From contig NZ_JAIXSL010000016.1 in NCBI RefSeq assembly GCF_027484705.1, positions 186,001-250,000 on the forward strand: a stretch of 64,000 bases of DNA, given 5' to 3'. The number at the start of each line of letters is the position of its first letter. Position 1 is the stretch's first letter. The notes below the pieces were generated by a model. That model saw only the letters and a program-made list of their open reading frames with translations, was not told the DNA's origin and did no database searches. This DNA is from Flavobacterium sp. (lineage in GTDB: Bacteria > Bacteroidota > Bacteroidia > Flavobacteriales > Flavobacteriaceae). A program made the position numbers and the translations under genes. Shown here piece after piece: positions 51,732-60,531 of the stretch.

Positions 51732-53426
51732 ATGTTTGATTGGTTTTATACTCTGTTTTCGCCGAATGAAAATCCCGACATCACGCAATCTTTGATTGTA
51801 TTATTGTTGGCGATCAGTGTTGGTTTCTTTGCCGGAAAATTGCGCTTGGGCAGTATTACGTTAGGCGTTTCGGCGGTATTATTTGTTGGTATATTTTTAG
51901 GTCATTTTGGTTATCGAATGAATGGCGACCTTTTGGTTTTTGTACGCGATTTCGGATTGATTCTGTTTGTATACGGCATCGGAATTCAGGTCGGGCCTTC
52001 GTTCTTTGCATCTTTCAAAAAGGAAGGATTGCCCTTCAACGCTTTGGCGGTCGGAACGGTGCTTCTCGGCGGATTCATCACTTATCTTATTTTTACGATT
52101 ACCCATATCAATATCGAAAATGCGGTCGGACTGATGTCAGGTTCCGTGACCAACACCCCCGGACTTGGAGCCGCAAAATCGACGTTGCAAGAAATACAGA
52201 ACCACTTCCCTAATAAGACTTTCGACGATCCGGCAATTGCTTATGCGATCACTTATCCTTTGGGTGTTTTCGGGATTATCTTCACGATTATTTTAGCCAA
52301 ATCAGTGTTTAAAATTGACCTTGAAAAAGAAAAAACCAACATAACCTCCTCAACAAATAGCTCTGAAAACGCGATTGTCCATGTGAAATGCAGAATCACA
52401 AATCCGGATATTGTCGGCAAAAGCATCTACCAGATTTTTAAGGAACTCGGTATTCACGACCTAATCATTTCGCGATTGAAAAATAGCGGTTCACAGATTG
52501 TTTATTCGCCATCTTTAGACACTAAAATCATGAAGAAAGACGTATTGATGGTCGTCGGATTACCACATAACGTTGAGGATTTCATCGCTAAAGTCGGAAA
52601 GGTTTCGACCGATTTGTTCATCGAATCAGAGCATGATGTGACGACCAAAAACATCTTCGTGACCAAAGCTTCGGCTACACATAAAACCTTAGCGGAATTG
52701 GATTTGTACAACAAATTTGACCTGAAAGTGACGCGCGTCTTCCGTTCCAGTATGGAATTATTAGCACAACCAAATTTACGCCTGAATTACGGCGACAAAC
52801 TGCGCATCGTCGGCAATAAAGAAGCCATCGAAGAAGTCGAAAAAATCATTGGAAACTCAGAAAAACGTTTGCTTGAACCTGATTTTCTTTCGCTTTTTGG
52901 CGGATTAATTATTGGAATTATCGTCGGTTCAATTCCGATTTTTATTCCTTCATTGCCCGTTCCGATTAAGCTTGGTTTTGCGGCCGGGCCTTTGCTTACG
53001 GCTTTGTTTATAAGTAGGTATGGCGGTATTGGCGTGATCCATTCCTACATCAACAATGGCGCAGTCTATTTTATGAAAGATATGGGAATCTGTATGTTTT
53101 TTGCGGCGGTCGGCATTCATGCGGGCGAATCTTTTTATGCGAATTTTTTGCAATATAACGGCTGGCTCTGGATTTATTACGGTTGTTTCATTACGCTGAT
53201 TCCGCTATTCATTATGGTGATTATTGGGCGTTTTGTGATGAAACTCAATTTCTACCAACTCGTCGGGCTCATGAGCGGCACTTATACCGATCCGGCGGCT
53301 TTGGCGTTCAGTACCAAGTACTTGGATTCGGATATTCCGACACAATCGTATGCAACGGTTTATCCACTCGTGACGATCTTTAGAATTTTTGTCGCGCAAC
53401 TTTTGATTCTACTGCTTTACAAATAA
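51732..53426 (+). CDS. AspT/YidE-type transporter with RCK_C regulatory domains
   Basis: A 564-residue inner-membrane protein with two homologous transmembrane halves (AspT/YidE/YbjL duplication). Each half carries the GIHAG/GIQVG-type signature (LFVYGIGIQVGPSFF and FFAAVGIHAGESF) and the SGTYTDP/SGSVTNTPG repeat. Between them, residues of about 215-380 hold two TrkA-C (RCK_C) domains that may bind small ligands. Relatives exchange dicarboxylates or amino acids, and many have unknown substrate. It ends 8 bases before the convergent sensor kinase gene. Confidence 0.85.
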   Translation: MFDWFYTLFSPNENPDITQSLIVLLLAISVGFFAGKLRLGSITLGVSAVLFVGIFLGHFGYRMNGDLLVFVRDFGLILFVYGIGIQVGPSFFASFKKEGLPFNALAVGTVLLGGFITYLIFTITHINIENAVGLMSGSVTNTPGLGAAKSTLQEIQNHFPNKTFDDPAIAYAITYPLGVFGIIFTIILAKSVFKIDLEKEKTNITSSTNSSENAIVHVKCRITNPDIVGKSIYQIFKELGIHDLIISRLKNSGSQIVYSPSLDTKIMKKDVLMVVGLPHNVEDFIAKVGKVSTDLFIESEHDVTTKNIFVTKASATHKTLAELDLYNKFDLKVTRVFRSSMELLAQPNLRLNYGDKLRIVGNKEAIEEVEKIIGNSEKRLLEPDFLSLFGGLIIGIIVGSIPIFIPSLPVPIKLGFAAGPLLTALFISRYGGIGVIHSYINNGAVYFMKDMGICMFFAAVGIHAGESFYANFLQYNGWLWIYYGCFITLIPLFIMVIIGRFVMKLNFYQLVGLMSGTYTDPAALAFSTKYLDSDIPTQSYATVYPLVTIFRIFVAQLLILLLYK

Positions 53427-53434
53427 ATTGCAAG

Positions 53435-54826
53435 CTAAGTGGTGTTTGTAGGGAATTTAAACATTACAGTAGTTCCGAAATGTTCTTTGCTTTTGATAGA
53501 AAACTCGATGTTGAGCAACGTGCACAATCGATTGACAATAGACAATCCTAAACCGACGCCTTTCACTTCGGGATGTTCCAGAAATTTCGAACGGTAAAAC
53601 GGATCGAGAATTTTATCGAAATCGGCTTTGGGAATACCGATGCCGTTGTCGGTAATCGTGCCGGTCAAATAGTGTTTGTTTTCTGAAAACGCCAAGGTTA
53701 CTTCACCTTCATCTTTCGAGTATTTAATGGCATTTGACAATAAATTGCTCAGAATAATTGAAACCAGATATTCATCGGAATTGATGTAATAATCCTTTTC
53801 AAAATCGTACTTGAAGGTCAGTTTTTTGAGATTGATTTTTTGAGAATAACGCGTCAGAATATCCAGAATCAAAGCGTTAAGATAGACGGGTTCATTTTTA
53901 GTATTGAGCTTCTGGTTCTCGAATCTGGCGAGCAACAACAATTCATCAACCAAATGATTTAAGCGATCTACTTCCTTAATGCAATAGTTGATTTTTTCTA
54001 CATATTCTGCCTGATTTCTGGGCTTGCGAACCAGAACTTCCAATGTTCCTTTGAGAATTGCAAGCGGTGTGCGCAATTCGTGTGAAGCATCCGAGGTGAA
54101 CTGTTTTTCACGCGCGACGGCATTCTCAATCCGGTCTAAAAGGTCGTTGATGGTTTTCGAAAGCTCGAACAATTCATCTTTATAATGCGGCAACGGAATT
54201 CTTGACTTTAGGTTTTCAGTAGAAATGACACTCGCAGTATTGGTAATCTGCGTAATCGGCTTGATACTTTTGCCGGCGATAAATTGTGTGATGAAAAAGA
54301 AAGAAAACAATACAATGATATAGGATAACAGTAAAATGGTGTTGAGATTTGCCATGACCGTATTCTCTTCTTCAAGCGATTTGGCAATCAGCAGATAACC
54401 TAATATTTTGCCTTCCTGAAAAACAGGCACCTGTACCTGCCGAATAAATTGCTTGTTGAGTTCCGTATCAGAATAATATTTACCTTCAACAGATAGGTTG
54501 AGTTTGAGATTGTCATTTTTGAGGTTGGGTGATTTCAGTATCGGAACACCATTCGGATTATAGATTTGTACGAAAACAGGATCGATCGTAATTTCGTTAT
54601 GTTCCTTTTCTTCCCATTCTGCGATATTGATCCATTGGTAGATATCATGCTCAAAATTCATTTCAGAGAAATGGAGTTTAATTTCATGTTCAAGATCATG
54701 ATTGATATCGCTGTAAATACTGTATTTTACCGTGGCATAAATAGCAACAAAAAGCAACGCCACGATCAAAGCCGTACTGATGAGGAAATTGAAAGCCAGC
54801 CTGTTTTTGAATGAAAACCTGAACAT
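53435..54826 (-). CDS. HAMP-containing sensor histidine kinase
   Basis: A 463-residue membrane kinase. Two transmembrane helices (about 10-32 and 160-182) enclose a periplasmic sensor domain. A HAMP linker follows, then the H-box SDASHELRTPLAIL with phospho-acceptor His249, N-box LSNLLSNAIKYS, G1 DNGIGIPKADF and G2 GVGLGLSIV, all intact. The ligand is not evident. The gene is 2 bases downstream of its OmpR-type regulator, so the two are a cognate pair. The pair sits opposite the LTA-synthase-like gene, so an envelope signal is plausible. Confidence 0.9.
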   Translation of the reverse strand: MFRFSFKNRLAFNFLISTALIVALLFVAIYATVKYSIYSDINHDLEHEIKLHFSEMNFEHDIYQWINIAEWEEKEHNEITIDPVFVQIYNPNGVPILKSPNLKNDNLKLNLSVEGKYYSDTELNKQFIRQVQVPVFQEGKILGYLLIAKSLEEENTVMANLNTILLLSYIIVLFSFFFITQFIAGKSIKPITQITNTASVISTENLKSRIPLPHYKDELFELSKTINDLLDRIENAVAREKQFTSDASHELRTPLAILKGTLEVLVRKPRNQAEYVEKINYCIKEVDRLNHLVDELLLLARFENQKLNTKNEPVYLNALILDILTRYSQKINLKKLTFKYDFEKDYYINSDEYLVSIILSNLLSNAIKYSKDEGEVTLAFSENKHYLTGTITDNGIGIPKADFDKILDPFYRSKFLEHPEVKGVGLGLSIVNRLCTLLNIEFSIKSKEHFGTTVMFKFPTNTT

Positions 54827-54828
54827 AA

Positions 54829-55494
54829 TTAGTCGTTTGAACTGGCTATATAACCTACGCCACGAATCGTTTTGATGAGTTCTTCTTTGTGGATGCCCAG
54901 TTTCTTGCGGATCGAGTTGATAAAAACATCAATGACGCCCGTATCGTATTCGTAATGAATGCCCCAGACTTCCTCGATGATTTGGTTTCTGGTACAGACT
55001 GTGTCCTTGTTCTTGATCAGGAACAACAACAATTCGAATTCGCGCTGTGTGAAGACAATTTCCTTATGGTCAAATAAAACCTGGTATTTCGATTGGATAA
55101 TGGTGATACCGCCCAAAGTATGTTCATCGGTTTCCTTATCGGCCCTGAAATGAATTTTGATGCGCACCACGAGTTCTTCAAAAGAAAAAGGCTTTTTGAT
55201 ATAATCGTTGGCACCGGCTTTCAAACCTTCAATGGTTTCTTCTACGGTATCTTTTGCAGTCAGAAAAATAATTGGGGTTTTGGTATCGGTTTTTCTGATG
55301 GCCTTGCAGATTTCGATACCGGTCATTTTGGGTAAAATCCAGTCCAATAAAATCAGATCGACTTTTTGGTTTTGCGAAATTTCATATCCTTTCTTGCCGT
55401 CATGGGCTACAATCACTTCATAACCTTCTTCCTCCAAGCCTTGTTTCAGGAAATTGGCGATACCGGTTTCGTCCTCAACAATGAGAATTTTCAT
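54829..55494 (-). CDS. OmpR-family response regulator
   Basis: A 221-residue two-domain regulator. The receiver has Asp7/8-type acidic residues and phospho-acceptor Asp51 (LILLDWILPKM). The C-terminal winged helix (about 125-221) carries TQREFELLLFLIKNKD and VDVFINSIRKKLG, the OmpR/PhoB DNA-binding pattern. Phosphorylation by the kinase encoded 2 bases downstream should turn on its promoters. A -7-type box at 55532-55539 lies 37 bases upstream. Targets cannot be read directly; the divergent LTA-synthase-like gene is a natural candidate. Confidence 0.92.
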   Translation of the reverse strand: MKILIVEDETGIANFLKQGLEEEGYEVIVAHDGKKGYEISQNQKVDLILLDWILPKMTGIEICKAIRKTDTKTPIIFLTAKDTVEETIEGLKAGANDYIKKPFSFEELVVRIKIHFRADKETDEHTLGGITIIQSKYQVLFDHKEIVFTQREFELLLFLIKNKDTVCTRNQIIEEVWGIHYEYDTGVIDVFINSIRKKLGIHKEELIKTIRGVGYIASSND

Positions 55495-55531
55495 GCTAAT
55501 TATTGTTTTGATTTCTTAATCTCTGCAAATA

Positions 55532-55539
55532 CAAATCTA
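55532..55539 (-). promoter_or_regulatory. Candidate -7 promoter box for the two-component pair
   Basis: TAGATTTG on the minus strand fits TAnnTTTG and lies 37 bases before the regulator start. No TTG is found at -33, so a regulated or weak promoter is possible. Confidence 0.45.
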
Positions 55540-55600
55540 TTCTTAAAAAGGCAAAAAACATAACCCAAGACAGATTAAGTAAATATTAAGATAAGATTAA

Positions 55601-55631
55601 TTGGTTAATTAAAACCAACATGTTAATTTTG
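55601..55631 (+). promoter_or_regulatory. Promoter of the LTA-synthase-like gene
   Basis: TTG at 55601-55603, 20 bases, then TAATTTTG at 55624-55631, close to the Bacteroidota consensus. It gives a leader of about 20 bases. The divergent two-component promoter at 55532 is 60-70 bases away, so both could be governed from one site. Confidence 0.65.
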
Positions 55632-55654
55632 ACCTACATTAGCTCAAAATCTTC

Positions 55655-57745
55655 ATGATGCCCCTACAAAAAATCAAACCTTTTTTCTATCTCGCCTGTT
55701 TTTCCCTTTTTGTCAGTTTCGTTTTGCGGCTGATTTTGTTGTTTCACCCAATCACACAAGCGCATTTTTCATTTCTCGATCTATCGAAGATCTTTGTTTT
55801 CGGACTAGTTTCAGATACTTTTATTTTTATCCTTGCGGCGTTTTTTTTGTGGCTGTACCTGCTGTTCGTTTCCAATGCTAAATATGCAAAACCCTACGGA
55901 TACATTATTTTTGGCTGTTTAGTGGCGTTGTGGCTTTACGTGACTTTTGGCAATACGATTTTCAATGAATACGGCGGTGTTTTGCCCGAAATCGCGATGT
56001 ATTTCATTGGGTTGAAAACCTTATTGTTCGGCTTTATGCTTTTCCTTCCAAAATACCGGACTGTCATTCGTCATTGGCTGTTTACGTTTGTTATTTTTAT
56101 TTACGTGCTGCTGATCATACAAAATGTTATCAGCGAATATTTCTTCTGGAATGAATTCGGCGTGCGATACAATTTCATAGCCGTAGATTATCTGATCTAC
56201 ACCAACGAAGTCATCGGCAACATCATGGAATCTTATCCTGTGATTCCTATTTTTATTGTATTGTTTTTAGTGACGGGATTCATTACCCATTTCATTGTCA
56301 AAAAATCTAAAGAAATCCTTGAGAACATTCCTTCGATAGCCGTCAAATTGAAACTATCACTTGTCTATTTGACTTTGGTAGCGATTGCTCTGGCGGTAGT
56401 TCCGTTTTTATCGGGCAAAGAAAACTCCCAGAATATCTTTGCGAACGAATTGCAGGCCAACGGGATTTATAAGTTCTATTCGGCTTTTATGAACAACGAG
56501 CTTGATTATTTCAAATTCTATAAAACAATACCGGAACAGGAAGCCTATAAGATTTTAGAGCAACAAAACCCTTTGCTTGCTGATAATCTGATGCAGAATA
56601 TCAAAAGTGATTCGATAGCAAAACACAAAAATGTGGTACTGATTACCATTGAAAGTTACAGCGCCGATTTTCTCAAACATTATGGCAACGAAAACAACCT
56701 CACGCCGTTTTTAGACAGTCTGGCCGATAAGAGTTTGATGTTTACCAATCTATACGCTGTGGGCAACAGAACGGTTCGAGGGCTCGAAGCCGTTACTTTG
56801 TGTTTGCCGCCAACCGCCGGGGAAAGCGTCATCAAACGGAAAGACAACAAAAACAAATTTACTACAGGAAATCTATTCAAAAAACAAGGGTATCAGGTTA
56901 AATTTTTATACGGTGGCGATGCCTATTTTGACAATATGCAGGATTTTTATCAAGGCAACGGTTATGAGATCATCGACAAGAAATCGTTTCAGCCTAATGA
57001 AATCACCTTTTCAAATGTTTGGGGTGTTTGCGATGAAGACATGGCCAAGAAAGCGATTCAGACCATGAATGCCGAAGCCAAAACCGGCAAACCCTTCTTC
57101 AACCATTGGATGACCGTGAGCAATCACAGACCGTTCACTTATCCGAACAACCGCATTGATATTCCCGGAGACGCTAAATCGCGTGATGGTGGCGTAAAAT
57201 ATACCGATTTCGCATTGAAGCAATTCTTTGCGATGGCCAAAAAGCAGTCTTGGTATGAAAATACCGTTTTTGTAATCCTCGCCGACCATTGTGCCTCGAG
57301 TGCCGGAAAAACAGAACTTCCGTTAGATAAATACAGAATTCCCGCGATGATTTACAGCCCGAAAGATATTCCGGCGCAGCATTTCCCAAAACTGATGTCA
57401 CAGATTGATGTGATGCCGACCTTGTTCGGGTTATTGAATTTCAGTTACCAGAGTAAATTTTTCGGTCAGGATGTGCTTCAACCTCAATACAAACCAAGAG
57501 CATTTGTGGCAACCTATCAGAATTTAGGATTCATCAAAGACAGCGTACTCACAATCTTATCGCCTAAACAAGCCGTCAAACAATACCAATTGAAAGTCAG
57601 TCCGGGTCAAAAATTAGGGCCTGATTTCCAATTGTATTACGATGAAAACCCAATATCCAAAACACGCGAGGATTTAGTAAAGGAAACCGTTGCTTATTAC
57701 CAAACGGCTTCCGATCTTTTGAAAAAGAAAAAATACCAAAAGTAA
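55655..57745 (+). CDS. LTA synthase-family phosphotransferase (sulfatase fold)
   Basis: A 696-residue membrane enzyme with five N-terminal transmembrane segments (residues 10-260) and a large periplasmic sulfatase-fold domain. Metal-binding and catalytic features are VLITIESYSADFL (Glu near residue 333), nucleophile Thr373 in NRTVRGLEA, WMTVSNHRPF and DHCASS. In Gram-positives the fold makes lipoteichoic acid. In Gram-negatives such as this, relatives transfer phosphoglycerol or phosphoethanolamine to envelope glycans or lipids. The exact product is not known. The start may be the second ATG (55658). Confidence 0.87.
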   Translation: MMPLQKIKPFFYLACFSLFVSFVLRLILLFHPITQAHFSFLDLSKIFVFGLVSDTFIFILAAFFLWLYLLFVSNAKYAKPYGYIIFGCLVALWLYVTFGNTIFNEYGGVLPEIAMYFIGLKTLLFGFMLFLPKYRTVIRHWLFTFVIFIYVLLIIQNVISEYFFWNEFGVRYNFIAVDYLIYTNEVIGNIMESYPVIPIFIVLFLVTGFITHFIVKKSKEILENIPSIAVKLKLSLVYLTLVAIALAVVPFLSGKENSQNIFANELQANGIYKFYSAFMNNELDYFKFYKTIPEQEAYKILEQQNPLLADNLMQNIKSDSIAKHKNVVLITIESYSADFLKHYGNENNLTPFLDSLADKSLMFTNLYAVGNRTVRGLEAVTLCLPPTAGESVIKRKDNKNKFTTGNLFKKQGYQVKFLYGGDAYFDNMQDFYQGNGYEIIDKKSFQPNEITFSNVWGVCDEDMAKKAIQTMNAEAKTGKPFFNHWMTVSNHRPFTYPNNRIDIPGDAKSRDGGVKYTDFALKQFFAMAKKQSWYENTVFVILADHCASSAGKTELPLDKYRIPAMIYSPKDIPAQHFPKLMSQIDVMPTLFGLLNFSYQSKFFGQDVLQPQYKPRAFVATYQNLGFIKDSVLTILSPKQAVKQYQLKVSPGQKLGPDFQLYYDENPISKTREDLVKETVAYYQTASDLLKKKKYQK

Positions 57746-57751
57746 ACGCTT

Positions 57752-58240
57752 TTAGTCTTTATCTTCGGATTCCATTTTTTGAACCGCTGCGCCATTCGCA
57801 TCAGTTCTGATTTCCGTATGACGCACTTCACCGCCAGTGGTTCCGGTTTCTTTGCCAAGATATACAGCAACAATACCAAAGATTAAAGCTAAGTAAGTAA
57901 TGAGTTTCGCTTTACTGTGGTTTTTAATGTTGAGTATCAGTCCAAGAATAGAAATCGCTCCTAAAACATACAATACCAAGGCTAATTTTTCAGCCATTTC
58001 TTCATGTTCGTGGATGATTTGTTTTCCTACGCTCGGCAAGTCTTCGACCATTTCTTCAGCGCCTTCGCCCGTAGACATTGAAGCAAAAGCAAAAAGAGCC
58101 GCTACAATAAAAATAAAATAAGCCGTGTTGATCGTGGTTTTGTTTTTCAATAACAATCCAGCGATTAAGATTCCAAAGCCAAAAATAGTCCCGATGATCG
58201 GAAAATGATTGACTACCAAATGCCAGTGTGCGTCGTTCAT
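57752..58240 (-). CDS. Four-helix membrane protein (DUF2231-like)
   Basis: A 162-residue protein with four hydrophobic helices and an early HWHLVVNHFPIIG motif whose histidines recall heme-binding DUF2231 proteins. Two further motifs, HEHEEMAEK, add histidines in the loop. It may therefore bind a metal or heme in the membrane, but this is inference. The C-terminal 30 residues are hydrophilic and charged. It converges on the LTA-synthase-like gene with only 6 bases between stops. Confidence 0.7.
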   Translation of the reverse strand: MNDAHWHLVVNHFPIIGTIFGFGILIAGLLLKNKTTINTAYFIFIVAALFAFASMSTGEGAEEMVEDLPSVGKQIIHEHEEMAEKLALVLYVLGAISILGLILNIKNHSKAKLITYLALIFGIVAVYLGKETGTTGGEVRHTEIRTDANGAAVQKMESEDKD

Positions 58241-58381
58241 GGTGTTTAATTTAAATGATTAAAAATGTAGTTATTGTTATAGAAAGTGAAACCAAGTAAA
58301 CCCTACTCGATGCGTTTGACTCAGTCTAACCCTTTCGGCCTCGGTAATATAAAAAGTTTGGCGCCGACAGAAATTTTATCG

Positions 58382-58816
58382 TTAAGACTTGGTATTCTTT
58401 TTCAATAACGACAAATATTCCTGAGGCGTTTCGTTATTGTAGACGCCGGTTTTTAGTGCAATTTTAGCTTCTTTATTCAAAACCACGACATGAGGAAAAA
58501 AGCCATCTTTGTTATATTTTTCTACAATCAACAGGTTTTTCTGCAATTGTTCTTTGTCATCTTGCTGGTACGAGAAATCGATTTTTACCATCACGTAATT
58601 ATCATCCGCAAAAGCTAGAAATTCCGGCGATTTGAACACTTTCTGTTCAAGTTTGACACACGTATCGCAGTGTTCGGGTACAGAGAAAAACAACAACACT
58701 TTTTTATTTTGCTGGGCGGCTTCTTTGAGCCCGAAGTCTAAATCGCGAATCCATTGCTGAGCGTTTGAATTCATAATACTACCGCAAAGCAACATTAAAG
58801 AAAGCATCGATTTCAT
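58382..58816 (-). CDS. Periplasmic thioredoxin-like protein
   Basis: A 144-residue protein with a signal peptide (MKSMLSLMLLCGSIMNSNAQ). A thioredoxin fold follows with the active-site motif CDTC in EHCDTCVKLEQ. A reading from an upstream ATG at 58843 is excluded: the -7 box TATTTTTG at 58841-58848 overlaps it. ATG at 58822 (adds Met-Ala) is an alternative. The CxxC suggests redox activity on periplasmic disulfides or delivery of electrons, similar to thioredoxin-family thiol:disulfide proteins. No partner (DsbD) gene is adjacent. Confidence 0.83.
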   Translation of the reverse strand: MKSMLSLMLLCGSIMNSNAQQWIRDLDFGLKEAAQQNKKVLLFFSVPEHCDTCVKLEQKVFKSPEFLAFADDNYVMVKIDFSYQQDDKEQLQKNLLIVEKYNKDGFFPHVVVLNKEAKIALKTGVYNNETPQEYLSLLKKNTKS

Positions 58817-58840
58817 AGCCATGAAAATTAAAATTACATT

Positions 58841-58848
58841 CAAAAATA
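58841..58848 (-). promoter_or_regulatory. -7 promoter box that fixes the start of the thioredoxin-like gene
   Basis: TATTTTTG on the minus strand matches TAnnTTTG. It overlaps the upstream ATG at 58843, so the transcribed start codon should be 58822 or 58816. Confidence 0.5.
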
Positions 58849-58944
58849 CGACTTAATCCTCAATAAACAGTAAGGTTTTTGAATAAGTAATGAACTAAAA
58901 CCCAATTTCTTTTGCTACTTTCGTTTCAATCAATTTTCCTTGCC

Positions 58945-59583
58945 ATGGACCGTTACCGAGAAACCTTCAACACCTGGAATAAAGTCGCAGAACTTTATCA
59001 GGAGAAGTTTATGAATCTGGATTTGTATAATGAAAGTTACGACTTGTTTTGTGAAGCCATCACGATTCAAAATGCTAAGCTATTAGAACTAGGCTGCGGC
59101 CCGGGAAACATTACGAAATACCTTTTGGAGAAAAGGCCGGATTTCAAAATACAAGCTGTTGACATCGCGCCAAACATGATTCAATTAGCGCAACAAAACA
59201 TTCCTAATGCCACTTTCAAAGTCATGGATGTTCGGGAAATTAATTCCATTGAAAAACAATTCGATGCAATTATGTGCGGATTTTGTATTCCGTATTTATC
59301 CGAATCCGATGTGTCAAAACTGGTTGCTGATTGTCATCAATTACTGAAAGAAAATGGCCTGCTCTATTTGAGTTTTGTAGCTGGAGATTATACGGATTCC
59401 GGTTACCAAAAAGGCAGCAGCGGAGATCGTACTTATTTCTATTACCATAATTTAGAAAAAACCGTACATGTGCTTGAAATCCAAGGTTTTACTATTGAAA
59501 AATTAATGACGGTAAACTATAAATACAATAACGGAAAAGAAGAAAAGCATACGGTATTAATCCCCAAAAAATCAAGCACTTGA
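58945..59583 (+). CDS. Class I SAM-dependent methyltransferase
   Basis: I start the 212-residue protein at the ATG at 58945 (MDRYRETFNTWN). An ATG 11 codons upstream gives a hydrophobic leader that relatives lack. SAM motif I is LLELGCGPGNITKY, the acidic residue after strand 2 is in AVDIAPNM, and motif IV-like DAIMCGFCIPYLSE follows. It is a small-molecule methyltransferase of unknown acceptor. It converges with the XRE regulator of the lanthipeptide locus (6 bases), and I see no evidence it belongs to that pathway. Confidence 0.83.
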   Translation: MDRYRETFNTWNKVAELYQEKFMNLDLYNESYDLFCEAITIQNAKLLELGCGPGNITKYLLEKRPDFKIQAVDIAPNMIQLAQQNIPNATFKVMDVREINSIEKQFDAIMCGFCIPYLSESDVSKLVADCHQLLKENGLLYLSFVAGDYTDSGYQKGSSGDRTYFYYHNLEKTVHVLEIQGFTIEKLMTVNYKYNNGKEEKHTVLIPKKSST

Positions 59584-59589
59584 TGAAGT

Positions 59590-60045
59590 TTATTTCTCTT
59601 GAAAATTGCTGGTTCTACGATTTGTTTCCAAGGTTAGAATGACTTCTTTTAAATTTGAGATTTGATTTCTTAAGTTATTATTCTCCATATTTCTGTTCTT
59701 GATTTCTGCTTTATAAAAAATATTCTGCTCCTTTAATAATTCGATTTGACTTTCAAGCGAATCTATCAATTTTCCGGAATGGGAATCAATAGATTCGATG
59801 ACCGAGCCTTGATCCGCATTATCTCGATTAGCATGGCTTATCTGAATTTTATGCCCTCCGATTAATTTAAAGATATCGACTTCAAGGACTGTGGCTATGT
59901 CTTTCAAAATGTTGATATCCATCTTATGTTTGTTGTTTTCGATTTTAGAATAAGTAGATTGGCTTATCCCTAATTTGTCATAAATCACTTGGGCTTTAAT
60001 GTCTTTTTCAATACGATACTTCCTAATAGCTTGGCCTATATTCAT
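59590..60045 (-). CDS. XRE-family regulator at the edge of the lanthipeptide locus
   Basis: A 151-residue protein. The Cro/C1-type helix-turn-helix spans residues of about 5-62 (IRKYRIEKDIKAQVIYDKLGIS, STYSKIENNKH). A coiled coil spans about 85-145 (heptads SLESQIELLKEQN, NNLRNQISNLKEVIL), probably for dimerisation. There is no ligand domain. It is transcribed away from the precursor peptide gene, and its own leader carries two copies of an 8-base repeat, suggesting self-regulation and control of the divergent lanthipeptide operon. The function is inferred from position. Confidence 0.78.
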   Translation of the reverse strand: MNIGQAIRKYRIEKDIKAQVIYDKLGISQSTYSKIENNKHKMDINILKDIATVLEVDIFKLIGGHKIQISHANRDNADQGSVIESIDSHSGKLIDSLESQIELLKEQNIFYKAEIKNRNMENNNLRNQISNLKEVILTLETNRRTSNFQEK

Positions 60046-60047
60046 AA

Positions 60048-60093
60048 TATCTTAGGTTATAAAAAGTTTATCTTAGTTAGAAAAACAAAGATA
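60048..60093 (-). promoter_or_regulatory. XRE promoter with tandem 8-base operator-like repeats
   Basis: Plus-strand TATCTTAG occurs at 60048-60055 and again at 60069-60076, start to start 21 bases, two turns of the helix. Both lie between the -7 box TATCTTTG (minus strand, 60086-60093) and the XRE start at 60045. A dimeric repressor bound there would block its own transcription. Confidence 0.55.
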
Positions 60094-60183
60094 AAAGAAA
60101 ATTTCCTTCTTGAAATACTATATTACTAATGTGAATTTTATATTACAATACGGAATAGTTTAATAGGGCAATTAATTATAATA

Positions 60184-60230
60184 TTGATACGATTAAGTTT
60201 CAGATTTTAGTTTCGGTGCATGGAGTGCAC
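60184..60230 (+). promoter_or_regulatory. Lanthipeptide promoter with overlapping inverted repeat
   Basis: TTG (60184-60186), 21 bases, then TAGTTTCG (60208-60215), one base off the TAnnTTTG consensus. Immediately after it GTGCA-TGGAG-TGCAC (60216-60230) forms a perfect 5-base inverted repeat at the expected transcription start. A possible regulator site; the leader to the peptide start is about 70 bases. Confidence 0.45.
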
Positions 60231-60297
60231 GCTATGCAATCACAACTTGAAGAAAGAAACAATCAAAAAATATTTTATAATTTTAATTTATTAAACA

Positions 60298-60510
60298 ATG
60301 AAAAAATTAAATTTAAACAAGAAAGTTGTTTCAGTCTTAACAGATCAGGAAAAAACTAAAGTTAACGGTGGTGGTACAACTTCTTATTCTAATTGCACAG
60401 GTTTTGCATGTTGCAGTTATAAAGATTGCGCTGATACCAGTTCAGGAAAAAGATGCCTAACTTTGACAGGTCCGTCAAGCAGCCCATCACAATGTATTCC
60501 TGCTAACTAG
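60298..60510 (+). CDS. Class I lanthipeptide precursor
   Basis: A 70-residue peptide. The leader has the LNLNK motif (residues 4-8), comparable to the FNLD box that LanB enzymes bind, and ends in Gly24-Gly25 (KVNGG). The predicted core (residues 26-70) is dense in modifiable residues: 15 Ser/Thr and 6 Cys (33, 38, 39, 44, 53, 66), the latter enough for up to six lanthionine rings. LanC and LanB genes follow directly, which makes the assignment firm. The ring pattern and activity are unknown. Some natural analogues from this phylum (pinensins) are antifungal, but this core has its own sequence. A hairpin separates the gene from lanC. Confidence 0.88.
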   Translation: MKKLNLNKKVVSVLTDQEKTKVNGGGTTSYSNCTGFACCSYKDCADTSSGKRCLTLTGPSSSPSQCIPAN

Positions 60511-60531
60511 TAGTAAGTAAATTAAAAAAAT

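Noticed and set aside
58945..59583. Methyltransferase as tailoring enzyme of the lanthipeptide
   Set aside because: It lies on the far side of the convergent XRE gene and outside the lan operon; nothing links it to the peptide.
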